This document shows, in pieces, positions 42,687-51,822 of a stretch of 64,000 nt of DNA. The DNA is from Pseudomonas sp. DY-1 (lineage in GTDB: Bacteria > Pseudomonadota > Gammaproteobacteria > Pseudomonadales > Pseudomonadaceae), in the NCBI RefSeq assembly GCF_003626975.1, contig NZ_CP032616.1, forward strand, positions 3,472,001 through 3,536,000. Reading direction: 5' to 3'. Position numbers and translations under genes: made by a program. The stretch's first letter is position 1. Every line of letters starts with the position of its first letter. A model generated the notes under the pieces. It saw nothing but the letters and a program-made list of their open reading frames with translations. It was not told the origin of the DNA and ran no database searches.

Positions 42687-43366
42687 GCGGCAGCCCAGCC
42701 GAGCACCGCCCAGAATGCGGCATTGGTGATCAGCGACGCAGCGATGAACTCCTGCTCCAGCGCTTCAGGTGCCAGGCTGGCATGCACTTCGGGCTGCGGC
42801 GCACCGACAACATGCGGGATCACGAGAAACACGATACCTGCCACGCGCAACGCCCAGTGACGGCCAAAGGCGATCAGGGCGAGGCCAGCGGCAGTGGAGG
42901 CAGCGGTACCAATCCACCAGGCCTGACGGTGGGCCAGATCGGCAGCGGCGGTACCCGGCAATTCCGGCGGCAGGCCGAGGGACGGTGCGAGCGCAAAGGT
43001 GGCGAACCCGCCAAGCCCCCAGAGCAGGCCATGCCAGGCACGACTCGGCCCGCGCAGACTGAACAATCCGGCAAGGATCAGGGCGAAGCCCACAGCCACC
43101 ACCAGGTTGCTGCCACCGGTCGACAGGGTCCGTTGCCAGCCATCTTCCGGGGCCCAGGCCTCGTCGCTGTGCTCGTGGGTGTGAGCGACAGCCGCGCCGC
43201 CGTGCTCATGGTCGTGCGCCTGCTCCACCTGGGTGGCGGGTTCGGCGTTTTCATAGGTTTCCGCCTGGAGAATCAGCGGAGTGACCCACAGGCTCTGTAG
43301 CAGGGTCAGCACCAGGGCGGCGATCAGGCCGGCGAAACCGGCCGTCTGGGCAATGCGCTTGATCAT
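42650..43366 (-). CDS. cbtA: Cobalt transporter subunit CbtA
   Basis: 238 residues, five predicted membrane segments. N-terminal helix RIAQTAGFAGLIAALVLTLLQ and SLWVTPLILQAE are typical of CbtA. A His-rich periplasmic loop follows (HDHEHGGAAVAHTHEHSDE, about 51-69), likely to capture Co2+. Pairs with CbtB. ATG 43366 is used; a TTG at 43381 overlapping the cbtB stop is possible. Under cobalamin riboswitch control. Confidence 0.9.
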   Translation of the reverse strand: MIKRIAQTAGFAGLIAALVLTLLQSLWVTPLILQAETYENAEPATQVEQAHDHEHGGAAVAHTHEHSDEAWAPEDGWQRTLSTGGSNLVVAVGFALILAGLFSLRGPSRAWHGLLWGLGGFATFALAPSLGLPPELPGTAAADLAHRQAWWIGTAASTAAGLALIAFGRHWALRVAGIVFLVIPHVVGAPQPEVHASLAPEALEQEFIAASLITNAAFWAVLGWAAAWLYQRHASPSA

Positions 43367-43377
43367 CCGTGAATCAC

Positions 43378-43563
43378 TCAATGGCAGGGGAAGGCGGCAC
43401 TGTGGCGGGTGTCGTGAGCGGCGTTGTGCACAGCTTCGATATGCGAGAAGCCGGCGAAATACACCAGGGACAGGCCGACCAGACTGGCGCCGATGGCCAG
43501 TACAAGACGTTGGGTCAGGGTCGAGGAGGAAGCGGCGGAATGAGACAGGGTACGGCTGGACAT
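43378..43563 (-). CDS. cbtB: Cobalt transporter subunit CbtB
   Basis: 61 residues, one membrane helix (RLVLAIGASLVGLSLVYFAG), then a His-rich tail FSHIEAVHNAAHDTRHSAAFPCH typical of CbtB. First gene after the minus-strand cobalamin riboswitch. GGAACCTCC-type ribosome binding site (AGGGAACCTCC) lies before the ATG. Confidence 0.92.
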   Translation of the reverse strand: MSSRTLSHSAASSSTLTQRLVLAIGASLVGLSLVYFAGFSHIEAVHNAAHDTRHSAAFPCH

Positions 43564-43681
43564 GGAGGTTCCCTCTGCGTTGCTAACGATACCGGCAGAG
43601 GAACGCGCGCGAGGGAAGCGGGCGCAGGCGCACCCAGGTTTCCGGCTTGCGCCCGCCCACCGCGGGTTGCCAAAACGTGAT

Positions 43682-43865
43682 CAGGCCGGTCTCCGGGCTC
43701 ACGACGCCTGCCAGGGGCAGGATGGGCATGCCTTCCCATGCCTTGTCGGCACAGTGGCGTACTTAACCCTACGGTCGCTTACCGTTGCGGGGGCAGCGTC
43801 GGACTAGTCCGAAAATGGACGCACCGACTTCCCGTTTCACCTCGCGTACGGCGACGCAAGGCACC
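43682..43865 (-). ncRNA. Cobalamin riboswitch upstream of cbtBA-cobE-cobM
   Basis: Minus-strand elements in order: GACGCTGCCCCCGCAACGGTAA, B12-box region CGCCACTG, GGGAAGGC, and GAGCCCGGAGACCGGCC. All are conserved core parts of the cobalamin aptamer. It lies about 120 bases before cbtB. Confidence 0.95.
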
Positions 43866-43956
43866 TGAAAAAACCGTGCTAGGACATCACGAGTCCGACC
43901 AAGCGTCAACTGCCGCAATTGACCGCTGCTCGGGCGCTGCGTAGCCTTCGCCCTTT

Positions 43957-44141
43957 CGAGGTTCTCCGGCCGAGGCGCCGGAGCTAAGAGGGAACGTGGT
44001 CAAGGCCACGGCTGCCCCCGCAACTGTGAACGTCCCAAGGCCCTTCGAAACGCCACTGCGCAAGCGGGAAGGCGAAGGTGCCGCCCAGCAGCTTTCAACA
44101 GCCCGCTGGCGCAGGGTCGTAAGCCAGGAGACCTGCCTCGA
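43957..44141 (+). ncRNA. Cobalamin riboswitch upstream of cobW-cobN
   Basis: Plus-strand elements: GAGGTTCTCCGG, AAGAGGGAACG, GGCTGCCCCCGCAACTGT, CGCCACTG, GCGGGAAGGCG, and AGCCAGGAGACCTGCCT. It lies about 105 bases before cobW and is back-to-back with the minus-strand copy. Confidence 0.96.
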
Positions 44142-44246
44142 CGAAATTTCAGACAACCGGGCGGGGTGATCCGGTGGCGAATCCGTTGCGCGGGACGAGT
44201 CCCGCTGCGTTCGTCATGCCCGCCGACCGACCACGTAGAGGCGCGC

Positions 44247-45299
44247 ATGAAAACCCTGGCCAAGCTCCCCGTCACCATCGTTACCGGCTTCCTCGGCGCT
44301 GGTAAGACCACCCTCCTGCGCCACATGCTGGACAACGCGGAAGGTCGCCGAATCGCGGTGATCGTCAATGAGTTCGGCGAGCTGGGCATCGACGGCGAAA
44401 TCCTCAAGCAGTGCTCCATCGGCTGCACCGAGGAAGAGGCCGCAGGCCGCGTCTTCGAACTGGCCAACGGCTGCCTCTGCTGCACCGTGCAGGAAGAGTT
44501 CTTCCCGGTGATGCGCGAACTGGTGGCACGCCGTGGCGACCTCGACCAGATCCTCATCGAAACCTCCGGCCTGGCGCTGCCCAAGCCGTTGGTCCAGGCC
44601 TTCCAGTGGCCGGAAATCCGCAACGCCTGCACCGTCGACGCAGTAATCACCGTGGTCGACAGCCCGGCCGTGGCCGCCGGCACTTTCGCCGCGCACCCCG
44701 AGCAGGTAGACGAACAACGCAAGCAGGACCCCAACCTCGACCACGAATCTCCCTTGCATGAGCTGTTCGAAGACCAGCTCGCCAGCGCCGACCTGGTGGT
44801 GCTGAACAAGGCCGACCTGCTCGACGCTGAGGCCTTGGCCGCCGTGCGTGCTGAAGTGGCCGAGGAGCTGCCGCCGGCGGTGAAGATCGTCGAAGCCAAC
44901 TCCGGCAAGCTGCCCCTCGATGTTCTGCTGGGGCTGAACGCCGAGGCTGAGTTGCACATCGACAGCCGCCCCACCCACCACGACCACGAAGGTCATGAAG
45001 ACCACGACCATGACGAGTTCGACTCCTTCCACGTCGACCTCCCGGAAGTCGAGGAAACGGCTCTGATCGCCGCCCTCGGCCAACTGGTGGAGCGCCATTC
45101 CGTCCTGCGTATCAAGGGCTTCGCCGCCATCCCCGGCAAACCGATGCGCCTGCTGGTCCAGGGCGTTGGCAAACGCTTCGACAAGCACTTCGACCGCAAA
45201 TGGCTGACCGACGAAACCCGTGGCACGCGCCTGGTGGTGATCGGACAGGAGCTGGATCAGGCGGTGATCGCCAACGAGCTACGCACGGCGCTCGCGTGA
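44247..45299 (+). CDS. cobW: CobW metallochaperone GTPase
   Basis: 350 residues. G3E GTPase: Walker A GFLGAGKTTLLRH, VNEFGELGIDGE, the metal motif CLCC (ANGCLCCTVQEEF), Walker B-type ETSGLALP, and NKADLLD. A His-rich stretch (HHDHEGHEDHDHDEFDSFH) precedes the C-terminal domain. CobW delivers cobalt to the CobN chelatase in aerobic B12 synthesis. Directly upstream of cobN behind a cobalamin riboswitch. Confidence 0.95.
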   Translation: MKTLAKLPVTIVTGFLGAGKTTLLRHMLDNAEGRRIAVIVNEFGELGIDGEILKQCSIGCTEEEAAGRVFELANGCLCCTVQEEFFPVMRELVARRGDLDQILIETSGLALPKPLVQAFQWPEIRNACTVDAVITVVDSPAVAAGTFAAHPEQVDEQRKQDPNLDHESPLHELFEDQLASADLVVLNKADLLDAEALAAVRAEVAEELPPAVKIVEANSGKLPLDVLLGLNAEAELHIDSRPTHHDHEGHEDHDHDEFDSFHVDLPEVEETALIAALGQLVERHSVLRIKGFAAIPGKPMRLLVQGVGKRFDKHFDRKWLTDETRGTRLVVIGQELDQAVIANELRTALA

Positions 45300-45305
45300 A
45301 GCACG

Positions 45306-45408
45306 TCCTGCCCCCTCTCCCACTGGGAGAGGGCTGGGGTGAGGGAAGCCCCCAGCGCTCGGAGACAGCCCTCACCCCCGCCCCCTCTCCCAGAGAGAGA
45401 GGGGAGTA
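45306..45408. repeat. Two copies of the CTCTCCC-GGGAGAGG hairpin repeat
   Basis: CCCTCTCCCACTGGGAGAGG followed by GGGGTGAGGG, then an inverted second copy ending CTCTCCCAGAGAGAGAGGGG. They fill the gap between cobW and cobN and may affect cobN mRNA. Confidence 0.6.
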
Positions 45409-45409
45409 A

Positions 45410-48400
45410 ATGCACCTCCTGCGCACCCAACCCGGCGGCTTCGTCCCTGACGATGGCATCGCCCACCTGGCCCAGACGCCCGCCGAACTGGTGATCCTCT
45501 GCAGCGGCGACTCGCACCTGGCGCTTTTGGCCGAAGCCACCCGCGAATTGCCCGACGACTACCCGAGCCTGCGCCTGGCCAACCCCATGCAGCTGCAGAA
45601 CCACGCCTCGGTGGACCTCTATGTCGACGAGGTGCTGCAGCACGCCAAGGTCATCCTCATCTCGGTGCATGGCGGCGTGGGTTACTGGCGCTACGGCATC
45701 GAGCAACTCGTGGCGCTGGCCGAACGCGGTGCCAAGCTGATACTGGTGCCCGGCGATGACCGTCCCGATCCGGAGCTGGCCAGCCTGTGCACGGTCCCGT
45801 CGAAAGATGCCGAACGCCTCTGGCAGTACCTGCGCCAGGGCGGCCTGGACAACGCCCGGCAGTTGTTCAATTGCCTGGCCGACAATTGGCTGGGGCGCGA
45901 CTACCCCTGGACCGAGCCACAGGTTCTTCCACGCGTCGCCCTCTACCACCCGCGCGTTCGCCCGGCGCAACTGGCGGATTGGCAGGCCGAATGGCAACCA
46001 GACCAGCCCGTGGCCGCCCTGCTTTTCTATCGCACCCACTTGCAGGCCGCGAATACCGCCTTCATCGACGCCTTCTGTGAGCGCCTGGCTGCCCGTGGCC
46101 TGAATCCCCTTCCCATCGCTGTCGCCAGCCTCAAGGAAACCGAGTGCCTGGAGGCTGTGGAAAACTGGCTGGACGCCGCAGCTGCCGGGCTGATCATCAA
46201 CACCACGGGGTTCGCCCAATCCAACCCGGACGCCCCCAGCCTGCGTCCCTTCCGCCGAGACATCCCGGTGCTGCAGGCCATCTGCTCGCTGGACAACGAA
46301 CCCCTCTGGCGGGAAAACCCGCAAGGCCTCGGCCCGCGCGACCTGGCCATGCACATCGCCCTGCCGGAGCTGGACGGCCGCATCATCACCCGGCCCATCA
46401 GTTTCAAGGGCATGGCCTGGCGCAGCGAGCGCAGCCAGAGCGACGTGGTCTGCTACCTGCCGCACACCGAGCGCATGGACTTCGTAGCCGAGCTGGGAAG
46501 ACGCTGGTGCGCGCTTTCGCGCAAGGTCAATGCCGACAAGCGTGTGGCGCTGATCCTCGCCAACTACCCCACCCGCGATGGCCGTATTGGCAACGGTGTG
46601 GGTCTGGATACGCCCGCTGCCGCGCTTAACATCCTTCGTGCGCTGGAGTCCGAAGGCTATCCGCTGGCTGGGCTGCCGGAGAGCGGTACTGCGCTTATCC
46701 ACAGCCTGCTCGGCGGCGTCAGCAACGACCTGGACAGCCTCGATGCGCGCCCCTGCGCCCAGAGCCTGGCCCTCTCCGACTACCTCGACTGCTTCGCACG
46801 GCTACCCGAAGCCAATCAACGCGCAGTCATTGAACGCTGGGGCGAGCCGCAGCAGGACCCGATGTTCCGCAGCGGCCGCATGATGATCGCCGGCCTGCGC
46901 TTCGGCCTCGCCTTCGTCGGTATCCAGCCGGCGCGCGGTTACCAACTCGACCCCGCGGCCATTTACCACGACGCCGACCTGGTACCGCCTCACGGTTATC
47001 TCGCCTTCTACTTCTGGTTGCGCGAAGTATTCACCGCCGATGCGCTGATCCACGTCGGCAAGCATGGAAACCTGGAATGGCTGCCGGGCAAGGGAGTCGG
47101 CCTGTCCGCCGAGTGCTGGCCTGACGCGGTGATGGGGCCGCTGCCGAACATCTACCCGTTCATCGTCAACGATCCGGGCGAAGGTGCCCAGGCCAAGCGC
47201 CGCGCCCAGGCGGTGATCATCGATCACCTGGTGCCGCCCCTGACCCGCGCCGAAAACTACGGTCCCCTGCGCGACCTGGAACGTCTGGCCGACGAGTACT
47301 ACGACGCCTCGCTGCTGGACCCGCGCCGGGCCGTGCAGCTGCGTGGGGAGATTCTCGAACTGGTGAAGGCCACCGCCCTGGACCGCGAGCTGAACCTGAT
47401 CATCAACGACGACCCGGAAAGCTGGTTGCCGCAACTGGACGCCTACCTCTGCGACCTCAAGGAATCGCAGATTCGCGACGGCCTCCACGTCTTCGGCGAA
47501 TCCCCGACCGGGCGCCTGCGCAACGACACGCTGCTGTCCCTGGTGCGCATTCCGCGCGGTGACGGCAGGGGCACCAACGCCAGCCTGCTTCGCGCCCTCG
47601 CCAACGACCTGCAACTGGGCCACGACCCGCTCGACCTCAACTGGGCGGAACCCTGGGAAGGCCCGCGCCCAGCGGTGCTGGACGCCGTCAGCGATGAGCC
47701 CTGGCGCAGCAATGGCGATACGCGCGAACGCTTGGAACTGCTGGCGCTGCGGTTGATCGAGACCACGGACTTCGGCTCCATCGGCGCCACCAGCGATGCG
47801 GTTATCTACAACCTGCACGCTGAGATCGCCCCCACCCTGGATGCCTGCGGGAGTGCCGAGATCGGCGGTGTGCTTTCCGCCCTGGCAGGTCGTTTTGTCC
47901 CGCCCGGCCCAAGTGGCGCGCCCAGTCGCGGACGCCTCGACGTGCTGCCCACGGGACGCAATTTCTTCACGGTGGACGTGCGCAATCTGCCCACGCCCAC
48001 TGCCTGGCGCCTGGGCTTCCAGTCCGCCAACCTGCTGCTGGAACGCCACCTGCAGGACCACGGCGATCACCTACGCCAGCTTGGCATTTCCGTCTGGGGA
48101 ACCGCGACCATGCGCACCGGGGGGGATGACATCGCCCAGGCGCTGGCGTTGATGGGTGTGCGTCCGGTATGGCAGTCCGGCAGCCAGCGGGTGGAAGACT
48201 TCGAAATCCTGCCGCTGTCCCTGCTCGACCGCCCACGGGTGGATGTGACGCTGCGGGTGTCGGGCTTCTTCCGTGATGCCTTCGCCAACCTCATCCGCCT
48301 GTTCGACGCTGCCGTGCAGGCGGTGGCCGGACTCGACGAACCCGAAGAGATGAACCCCCTCGCCGCCCGAGTCAAACAGGAAAGCGAGCGCCTCGCTTCC

Positions 48401-49144
48401 GAAGGCATCAGCGCCGAGAGCGCACGCCTGCAGGCCGGCTGGCGTGTATTCGGCGCCCAGCCCGGCGCCTACGGTGCCGGCGTGCAGGGCGCCATAGAAG
48501 AACGCCAGTGGCAGGACCGCGCCGAACTGGCCGAGGTCTACCTCAATTGGGGTGGTTACGCCTACGGCGCCCAGGATGCCGGCACTCCGGCGCGGGAACG
48601 CTTCGCCCAGCGGCTGCAAGGGTTGCAGGCCGTGCTGCAGAACCAGGACAACCGCGAGCACGACATCCTCGACTCCAACGACTACTACCAGTTCCAGGGC
48701 GGCATGCTTGCCGCCGCCGAAACCCTGCGTGGCGACAAGGTCGCCAGCTACCACGGCGACCACAGCCAGCCAGATCTGCCGCGCATCCGCTCGCTCAAGG
48801 AAGAACTGGCGCGCGTGGTCCGCTCCCGCGCGGCCAATCCAAAGTGGATCGCAGGCATGAAACGCCACGGCTACAAGGGCGCCTTCGAACTGGCGGCGAC
48901 CGTGGATTACCTCTTCGCCTTCGACGCCACCAGCGAACTGGTGGACGACCATCAGTACCAACTGCTGGCCGACGCCTACCTGCTGGACGAGGAGACCCGC
49001 GAGTTCATTCGCCAGCACAACCCTGAAGCCCTGCGCGACATCGCCGAACGCCTGGTGGAAGCGCAGCAGCGAGGATTGTGGGAACAGCCTGGGGAGTACC
49101 GCGAGGTAATCGAGAATCTGCTGCTGGATATCGAGGAGCAGTGA
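45410..49144 (+). CDS. cobN: Aerobic cobaltochelatase large subunit CobN
   Basis: 1244 residues, matching CobN/BchH length. Inserts Co2+ into hydrogenobyrinic acid a,c-diamide. Signatures: ILISVHGGVGYWRYG near 85, ALIHVGKHGNLEWLPGKGVGLS near 545, PFIVNDPGEGAQAKRRAQAVIIDHLVPPLTRA, and DVTLRVSGFFRDAFANLI. It needs AAA+ partners; CobS/CobT are not seen, but a ChlI/ChlD pair lies 1.7 kb downstream. Transcribed with cobW. Confidence 0.96.
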   Translation: MHLLRTQPGGFVPDDGIAHLAQTPAELVILCSGDSHLALLAEATRELPDDYPSLRLANPMQLQNHASVDLYVDEVLQHAKVILISVHGGVGYWRYGIEQLVALAERGAKLILVPGDDRPDPELASLCTVPSKDAERLWQYLRQGGLDNARQLFNCLADNWLGRDYPWTEPQVLPRVALYHPRVRPAQLADWQAEWQPDQPVAALLFYRTHLQAANTAFIDAFCERLAARGLNPLPIAVASLKETECLEAVENWLDAAAAGLIINTTGFAQSNPDAPSLRPFRRDIPVLQAICSLDNEPLWRENPQGLGPRDLAMHIALPELDGRIITRPISFKGMAWRSERSQSDVVCYLPHTERMDFVAELGRRWCALSRKVNADKRVALILANYPTRDGRIGNGVGLDTPAAALNILRALESEGYPLAGLPESGTALIHSLLGGVSNDLDSLDARPCAQSLALSDYLDCFARLPEANQRAVIERWGEPQQDPMFRSGRMMIAGLRFGLAFVGIQPARGYQLDPAAIYHDADLVPPHGYLAFYFWLREVFTADALIHVGKHGNLEWLPGKGVGLSAECWPDAVMGPLPNIYPFIVNDPGEGAQAKRRAQAVIIDHLVPPLTRAENYGPLRDLERLADEYYDASLLDPRRAVQLRGEILELVKATALDRELNLIINDDPESWLPQLDAYLCDLKESQIRDGLHVFGESPTGRLRNDTLLSLVRIPRGDGRGTNASLLRALANDLQLGHDPLDLNWAEPWEGPRPAVLDAVSDEPWRSNGDTRERLELLALRLIETTDFGSIGATSDAVIYNLHAEIAPTLDACGSAEIGGVLSALAGRFVPPGPSGAPSRGRLDVLPTGRNFFTVDVRNLPTPTAWRLGFQSANLLLERHLQDHGDHLRQLGISVWGTATMRTGGDDIAQALALMGVRPVWQSGSQRVEDFEILPLSLLDRPRVDVTLRVSGFFRDAFANLIRLFDAAVQAVAGLDEPEEMNPLAARVKQESERLASEGISAESARLQAGWRVFGAQPGAYGAGVQGAIEERQWQDRAELAEVYLNWGGYAYGAQDAGTPARERFAQRLQGLQAVLQNQDNREHDILDSNDYYQFQGGMLAAAETLRGDKVASYHGDHSQPDLPRIRSLKEELARVVRSRAANPKWIAGMKRHGYKGAFELAATVDYLFAFDATSELVDDHQYQLLADAYLLDEETREFIRQHNPEALRDIAERLVEAQQRGLWEQPGEYREVIENLLLDIEEQ

Positions 49145-49163
49145 TTAGCGCAGGGCCGAGGTC

Positions 49164-49205
49164 CTGTGGGAGCGGATTCAATCGCGAATGAATTCGCTCC
49201 CACAG
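49164..49205. repeat. Dispersed palindromic repeat (GTGGGAGCGAATTC family)
   Basis: CTGTGGGAGCGGATTCAATC and GAATTCGCTCCCACAG form a long hairpin between the convergent cobN and DAHP synthase genes. Confidence 0.75.
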
Positions 49206-49214
49206 CGAATGCCA

Positions 49215-50306
49215 TCACCCGCGCAACCGCGCCGCCGCCTCTCGCAGGATCGCTTCCGTCCCCGCCCAGCCCAGGCAGCCATCGGTGATCGAAACCCCAT
49301 AGCGCAAATCGCAGGACAGCGACTGCGCGCCATCGAACAGGTGGCTCTCGATCATCACCCCACGCAGGGCGTCCTGGCCGGCCAGGCGTTGGCTGATCAC
49401 ATCTTCCAGAACCGCCGGCTGACGCAGTGGGTCCTTGCCACTGTTGGCATGGCTGCAGTCGACCAGGATACGCGGGGCGATACCGAGTTTCTCAAGCCCG
49501 TCGCGCGCCGCTTGCACACTGGCCGCATCATGATTCGGTCCACGGTTGCCGCCACGCAGCACCAGGTGGGTATCCGCGTTGCCGGCGGTCTGCACCAGCG
49601 CCGGACGGCCCTGGACGTCAATACCGAAATGCTGGTGAGCATGGGCGGCCGAGCGCATGGCGTCGGTGGCGACGCCGAGGCTGCCATCGGTTCCGTTCTT
49701 GAAGCCCACGGGCAGGTCCAGGCCGCTGACCATCTCGCGGTGGATCTGCGACTCACTGGTGCGCGCGCCAATGGCGGCCCAGCTCAGCAGGTCGTCCAGA
49801 TAGCCAGCGACCAGCGGCTGCAGCAGCTCAGTCGCGATCGGCAGGCCCAGCTCGGCTACATCCAGCATCAGCCGGCGACTCAACGCCAGGCCCTCGGCCA
49901 TGTCGCCACTGCCGTCCAGATGCGGGTCATAGACCAGGCCCTTCCAGCCCACGGTGGTGCGCGGTTTCTCGACATAGGCACGCATCACCAGCAGCAACTG
50001 GTCACTCACCTCCGGCGCCAGTGCAGCGAGACGCCGAGCATAGTCGAGGGCGGAATCCGCGTCGTGGATGGAGCAAGGGCCGACCACCACCAGCAGGCGC
50101 GAATCCTCGCCATCCAGCACGGCGCGAACAGCTTCGCGCTGGGCATCGATCTGACGGGCAATGGCATGACTCAGCGGTAAGCGCTGGCGCAATTCGGCGG
50201 GAGTGGGCAGCGGGTGGGTGCTGCGCGATGGGGAAAGGGCAGCTTCCAGTGCAATAGCATGGAGCGGCTGTACAGCGGCGGGCAGAACGGATTGGTGCGA
50301 ATTCAT
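49215..50306 (-). CDS. 3-deoxy-7-phosphoheptulonate (DAHP) synthase
   Basis: 363 residues, class I (AroF/G/H) type. VVVGPCSIHDADSALDYA, MRAYVEKPRTTVGWKGLVYDP, SWAAIGARTSESQIHREM, GFKNGTDG and DCSHANSGKDP carry the metal and substrate residues. First step of the shikimate pathway. ATG 50306 is preferred because GAGG sits 9 bases upstream; the ATG at 50315 overlaps that site. The upstream region holds an aromatic-rich leader peptide and terminator, so this isozyme is probably regulated by aromatic amino acids through attenuation. The same isozyme sits beside cobN in P. aeruginosa. Confidence 0.93.
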   Translation of the reverse strand: MNSHQSVLPAAVQPLHAIALEAALSPSRSTHPLPTPAELRQRLPLSHAIARQIDAQREAVRAVLDGEDSRLLVVVGPCSIHDADSALDYARRLAALAPEVSDQLLLVMRAYVEKPRTTVGWKGLVYDPHLDGSGDMAEGLALSRRLMLDVAELGLPIATELLQPLVAGYLDDLLSWAAIGARTSESQIHREMVSGLDLPVGFKNGTDGSLGVATDAMRSAAHAHQHFGIDVQGRPALVQTAGNADTHLVLRGGNRGPNHDAASVQAARDGLEKLGIAPRILVDCSHANSGKDPLRQPAVLEDVISQRLAGQDALRGVMIESHLFDGAQSLSCDLRYGVSITDGCLGWAGTEAILREAAARLRG

Positions 50307-50348
50307 GACTGGCATCCTCAGCCGGCGCGGCTCGATCCGCGCACGGCG

Positions 50349-50450
50349 CTATCTGGGTGTTCGATTCAACGGTGTCTGTGCGGAGCCTGCGCGGCTAAAT
50401 CGCCAGTCGGAGTTGCGGTAATAGGTCTGGTAGGTGCGATAGCTGATCAT
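50349..50450 (-). CDS. Second aromatic-rich small ORF upstream of DAHP synthase
   Basis: 33 codons beginning MISYRTYQTYYRNSDWRF, with four Tyr, one Trp and one Phe in the first 18 residues. AGGA lies 9 bases before the ATG. It lies after the attenuator terminator and ends 42 bases before the DAHP synthase start. It may add a translational layer of control, or it may be a small protein. Not proven to be translated. Confidence 0.45.
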   Translation of the reverse strand: MISYRTYQTYYRNSDWRFSRAGSAQTPLNRTPR

Positions 50451-50491
50451 GGTGCGATCCTGTATGTCGGTTGTTGGCCTTGTGGGCCGGA

Positions 50492-50529
50492 AAACAAAAA
50501 CCCCCGGTCGGGTTGCCGACCGGGGGTTT
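50492..50529 (-). terminator. Attenuator terminator of the DAHP synthase leader
   Basis: Perfect 11-bp stem CCCCCGGTCGG / CCGACCGGGGG with loop GTTG (plus-strand reading 50501-50526). On the minus strand it is followed by TTTTTGTTTT. It lies about 50 bases after the leader-peptide stop and 190 bases before the structural gene. Confidence 0.9.
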
Positions 50530-50578
50530 CGTGGAGCTTTGGCGGCGACCCTGCTGGAGTGGGCCGCCTGATTGGGTA

Positions 50579-50698
50579 TCAGGTCAGCCCGTGGCTAAAC
50601 CAATACCCATAGAAATAGCTGGCCGCAGCAGCCACACGCACACACGCCTGGGCCTTGGCCGGGCGAGCGATGAGCGAAGTGGAAGCGAAGTGCGGCAT
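50579..50698 (-). CDS. Aromatic leader peptide (attenuator) of DAHP synthase
   Basis: 39 codons: MPHFASTSLIARPAKAQACV, then RVAAAASYFYGYWFSHGLT and a stop. The cluster Tyr-Phe-Tyr-Gly-Tyr-Trp-Phe near the end is the sensing run expected for attenuation by aromatic amino acids. GGAG lies 7 bases before the ATG. A strong terminator follows 50 bases after the stop. Ribosome stalling at these codons should favour an antiterminator and so expression of DAHP synthase. Confidence 0.82.
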   Translation of the reverse strand: MPHFASTSLIARPAKAQACVRVAAAASYFYGYWFSHGLT

Positions 50699-50724
50699 GA
50701 CAATCTCCAAAGCGAATGCTGGCT

Positions 50725-50753
50725 AACCTACTGCATCGCCGTGCCGCGTTCAA
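50725..50753 (-). promoter_or_regulatory. Promoter of the DAHP synthase leader transcript
   Basis: Minus-strand TTGAAC (50753-50748), 17-base spacer, TAGGTT (50730-50725). The predicted start is about 20 bases before the leader-peptide ATG. Confidence 0.5.
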
Positions 50754-50820
50754 TCACTGATTTCTATCGGCCGCCCCAGGCTTTCGCTACCATGCCCGCC
50801 AGGCACCGCAGGACACAGCC

Positions 50821-51822
50821 ATGACCGATATTCCCCACTTTCCCCTGAGCGCAGTGGTCGGTTCCGACCAACTGAAACTGGCGCTCTACCTGGCCGCCAT
50901 CGACCCCGCCATCGGCGGCGTGTTGATCGAAGGCCCGCGCGGCATGGCCAAGTCCACCCTGGCGCGGGGCATTGCCGACCTGCTGCCGGAAGCTCTCTTC
51001 GTCACCCTGCCCCTGGGCGCCAGCGAAGAACGCATCGTCGGCACCCTGGACCTGGACGCCGCCCTCGGAGAAGGCTGTGCGCGCTTCTCCCCCGGCGTAC
51101 TGGCCAAGGCCCACGGCGGCGTGCTCTATGTGGATGAAGTCAACCTGCTGCCCGACCACCTGGTGGACCTGCTCCTGGATGTGGCCGCCAGCGGCGTGAA
51201 CCAGGTGGAACGCGACGGTATCTCCCACCGCCATCCCGCACGCTTCGTGCTGATCGGCACCATGAACCCCGAAGAAGGCGAACTGCGCCCGCAACTGCTG
51301 GACCGCTTCGGCCTCAAGGTCCTGCAGAACGGTCAGCCGCAGCCCGCCGAGCGCGCCGAGATCGTCCGCCGCCGACTCGCCTTCGATGCCGATCCTCAAG
51401 CCTTCACCGTCCACTGGAGTGGCGAGCAACAGACCCTGGCCCAGCGCTGCCAGGACGCCCGCGTGCGTCTGCCCGGCATTCCGCTGGACGATGCTGCCCT
51501 GGATGAGATCGCCCGGCGCTGCTTCGCCGCCGGCGTCGACGGCATGCGCGCAGACCTGGTCTGGTTGCGCGCCGCACGGGCCCATGCCGCCTGGCGCGGT
51601 GCCGACCGGATCGACGCCGAGGACATCGACGCCGTCGAACACTTTGCCCTCGCCCACCGCCGTACGCACGCCCCGACAACGGCCGAGCAGCCACCGCAAT
51701 CTTCACCGGTCAGCTCCCAGCCCCAAACCTCCAGTGGCGAAGGCCAATGGGGCGAGTTGCCCGCCCAGGCGGTGCCGATGGGAGAACGGCGCGACCTGCC
51801 GCGCTGGCCAAAAAAGCCCTGA
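50821..51822 (+). CDS. ChlI/BchI-type AAA+ chelatase subunit
   Basis: 333 residues. Walker [41 protein letters not shown], Walker [24 protein letters not shown], sensor-1 [24 protein letters not shown]: all as in magnesium-chelatase I subunits. Followed by a von Willebrand (ChlD-like) gene and near cobN, so it probably supplies the ATPase of the aerobic cobaltochelatase rather than Mg chelatase, since no bacteriochlorophyll genes are present. The C-terminal 50 residues are a Thr/Pro/Gln-rich tail. AGGA precedes the ATG. Confidence 0.87.
   Translation: MTDIPHFPLSAVVGSDQLKLALYLAAIDPAIGGVLIEGPRGMAKSTLARGIADLLPEALFVTLPLGASEERIVGTLDLDAALGEGCARFSPGVLAKAHGGVLYVDEVNLLPDHLVDLLLDVAASGVNQVERDGISHRHPARFVLIGTMNPEEGELRPQLLDRFGLKVLQNGQPQPAERAEIVRRRLAFDADPQAFTVHWSGEQQTLAQRCQDARVRLPGIPLDDAALDEIARRCFAAGVDGMRADLVWLRAARAHAAWRGADRIDAEDIDAVEHFALAHRRTHAPTTAEQPPQSSPVSSQPQTSSGEGQWGELPAQAVPMGERRDLPRWPKKP

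Noticed and set aside
45257..46702. 481-codon minus-strand frame
   Set aside because: Antisense to cobN and the repeat before it; no recognisable domain.
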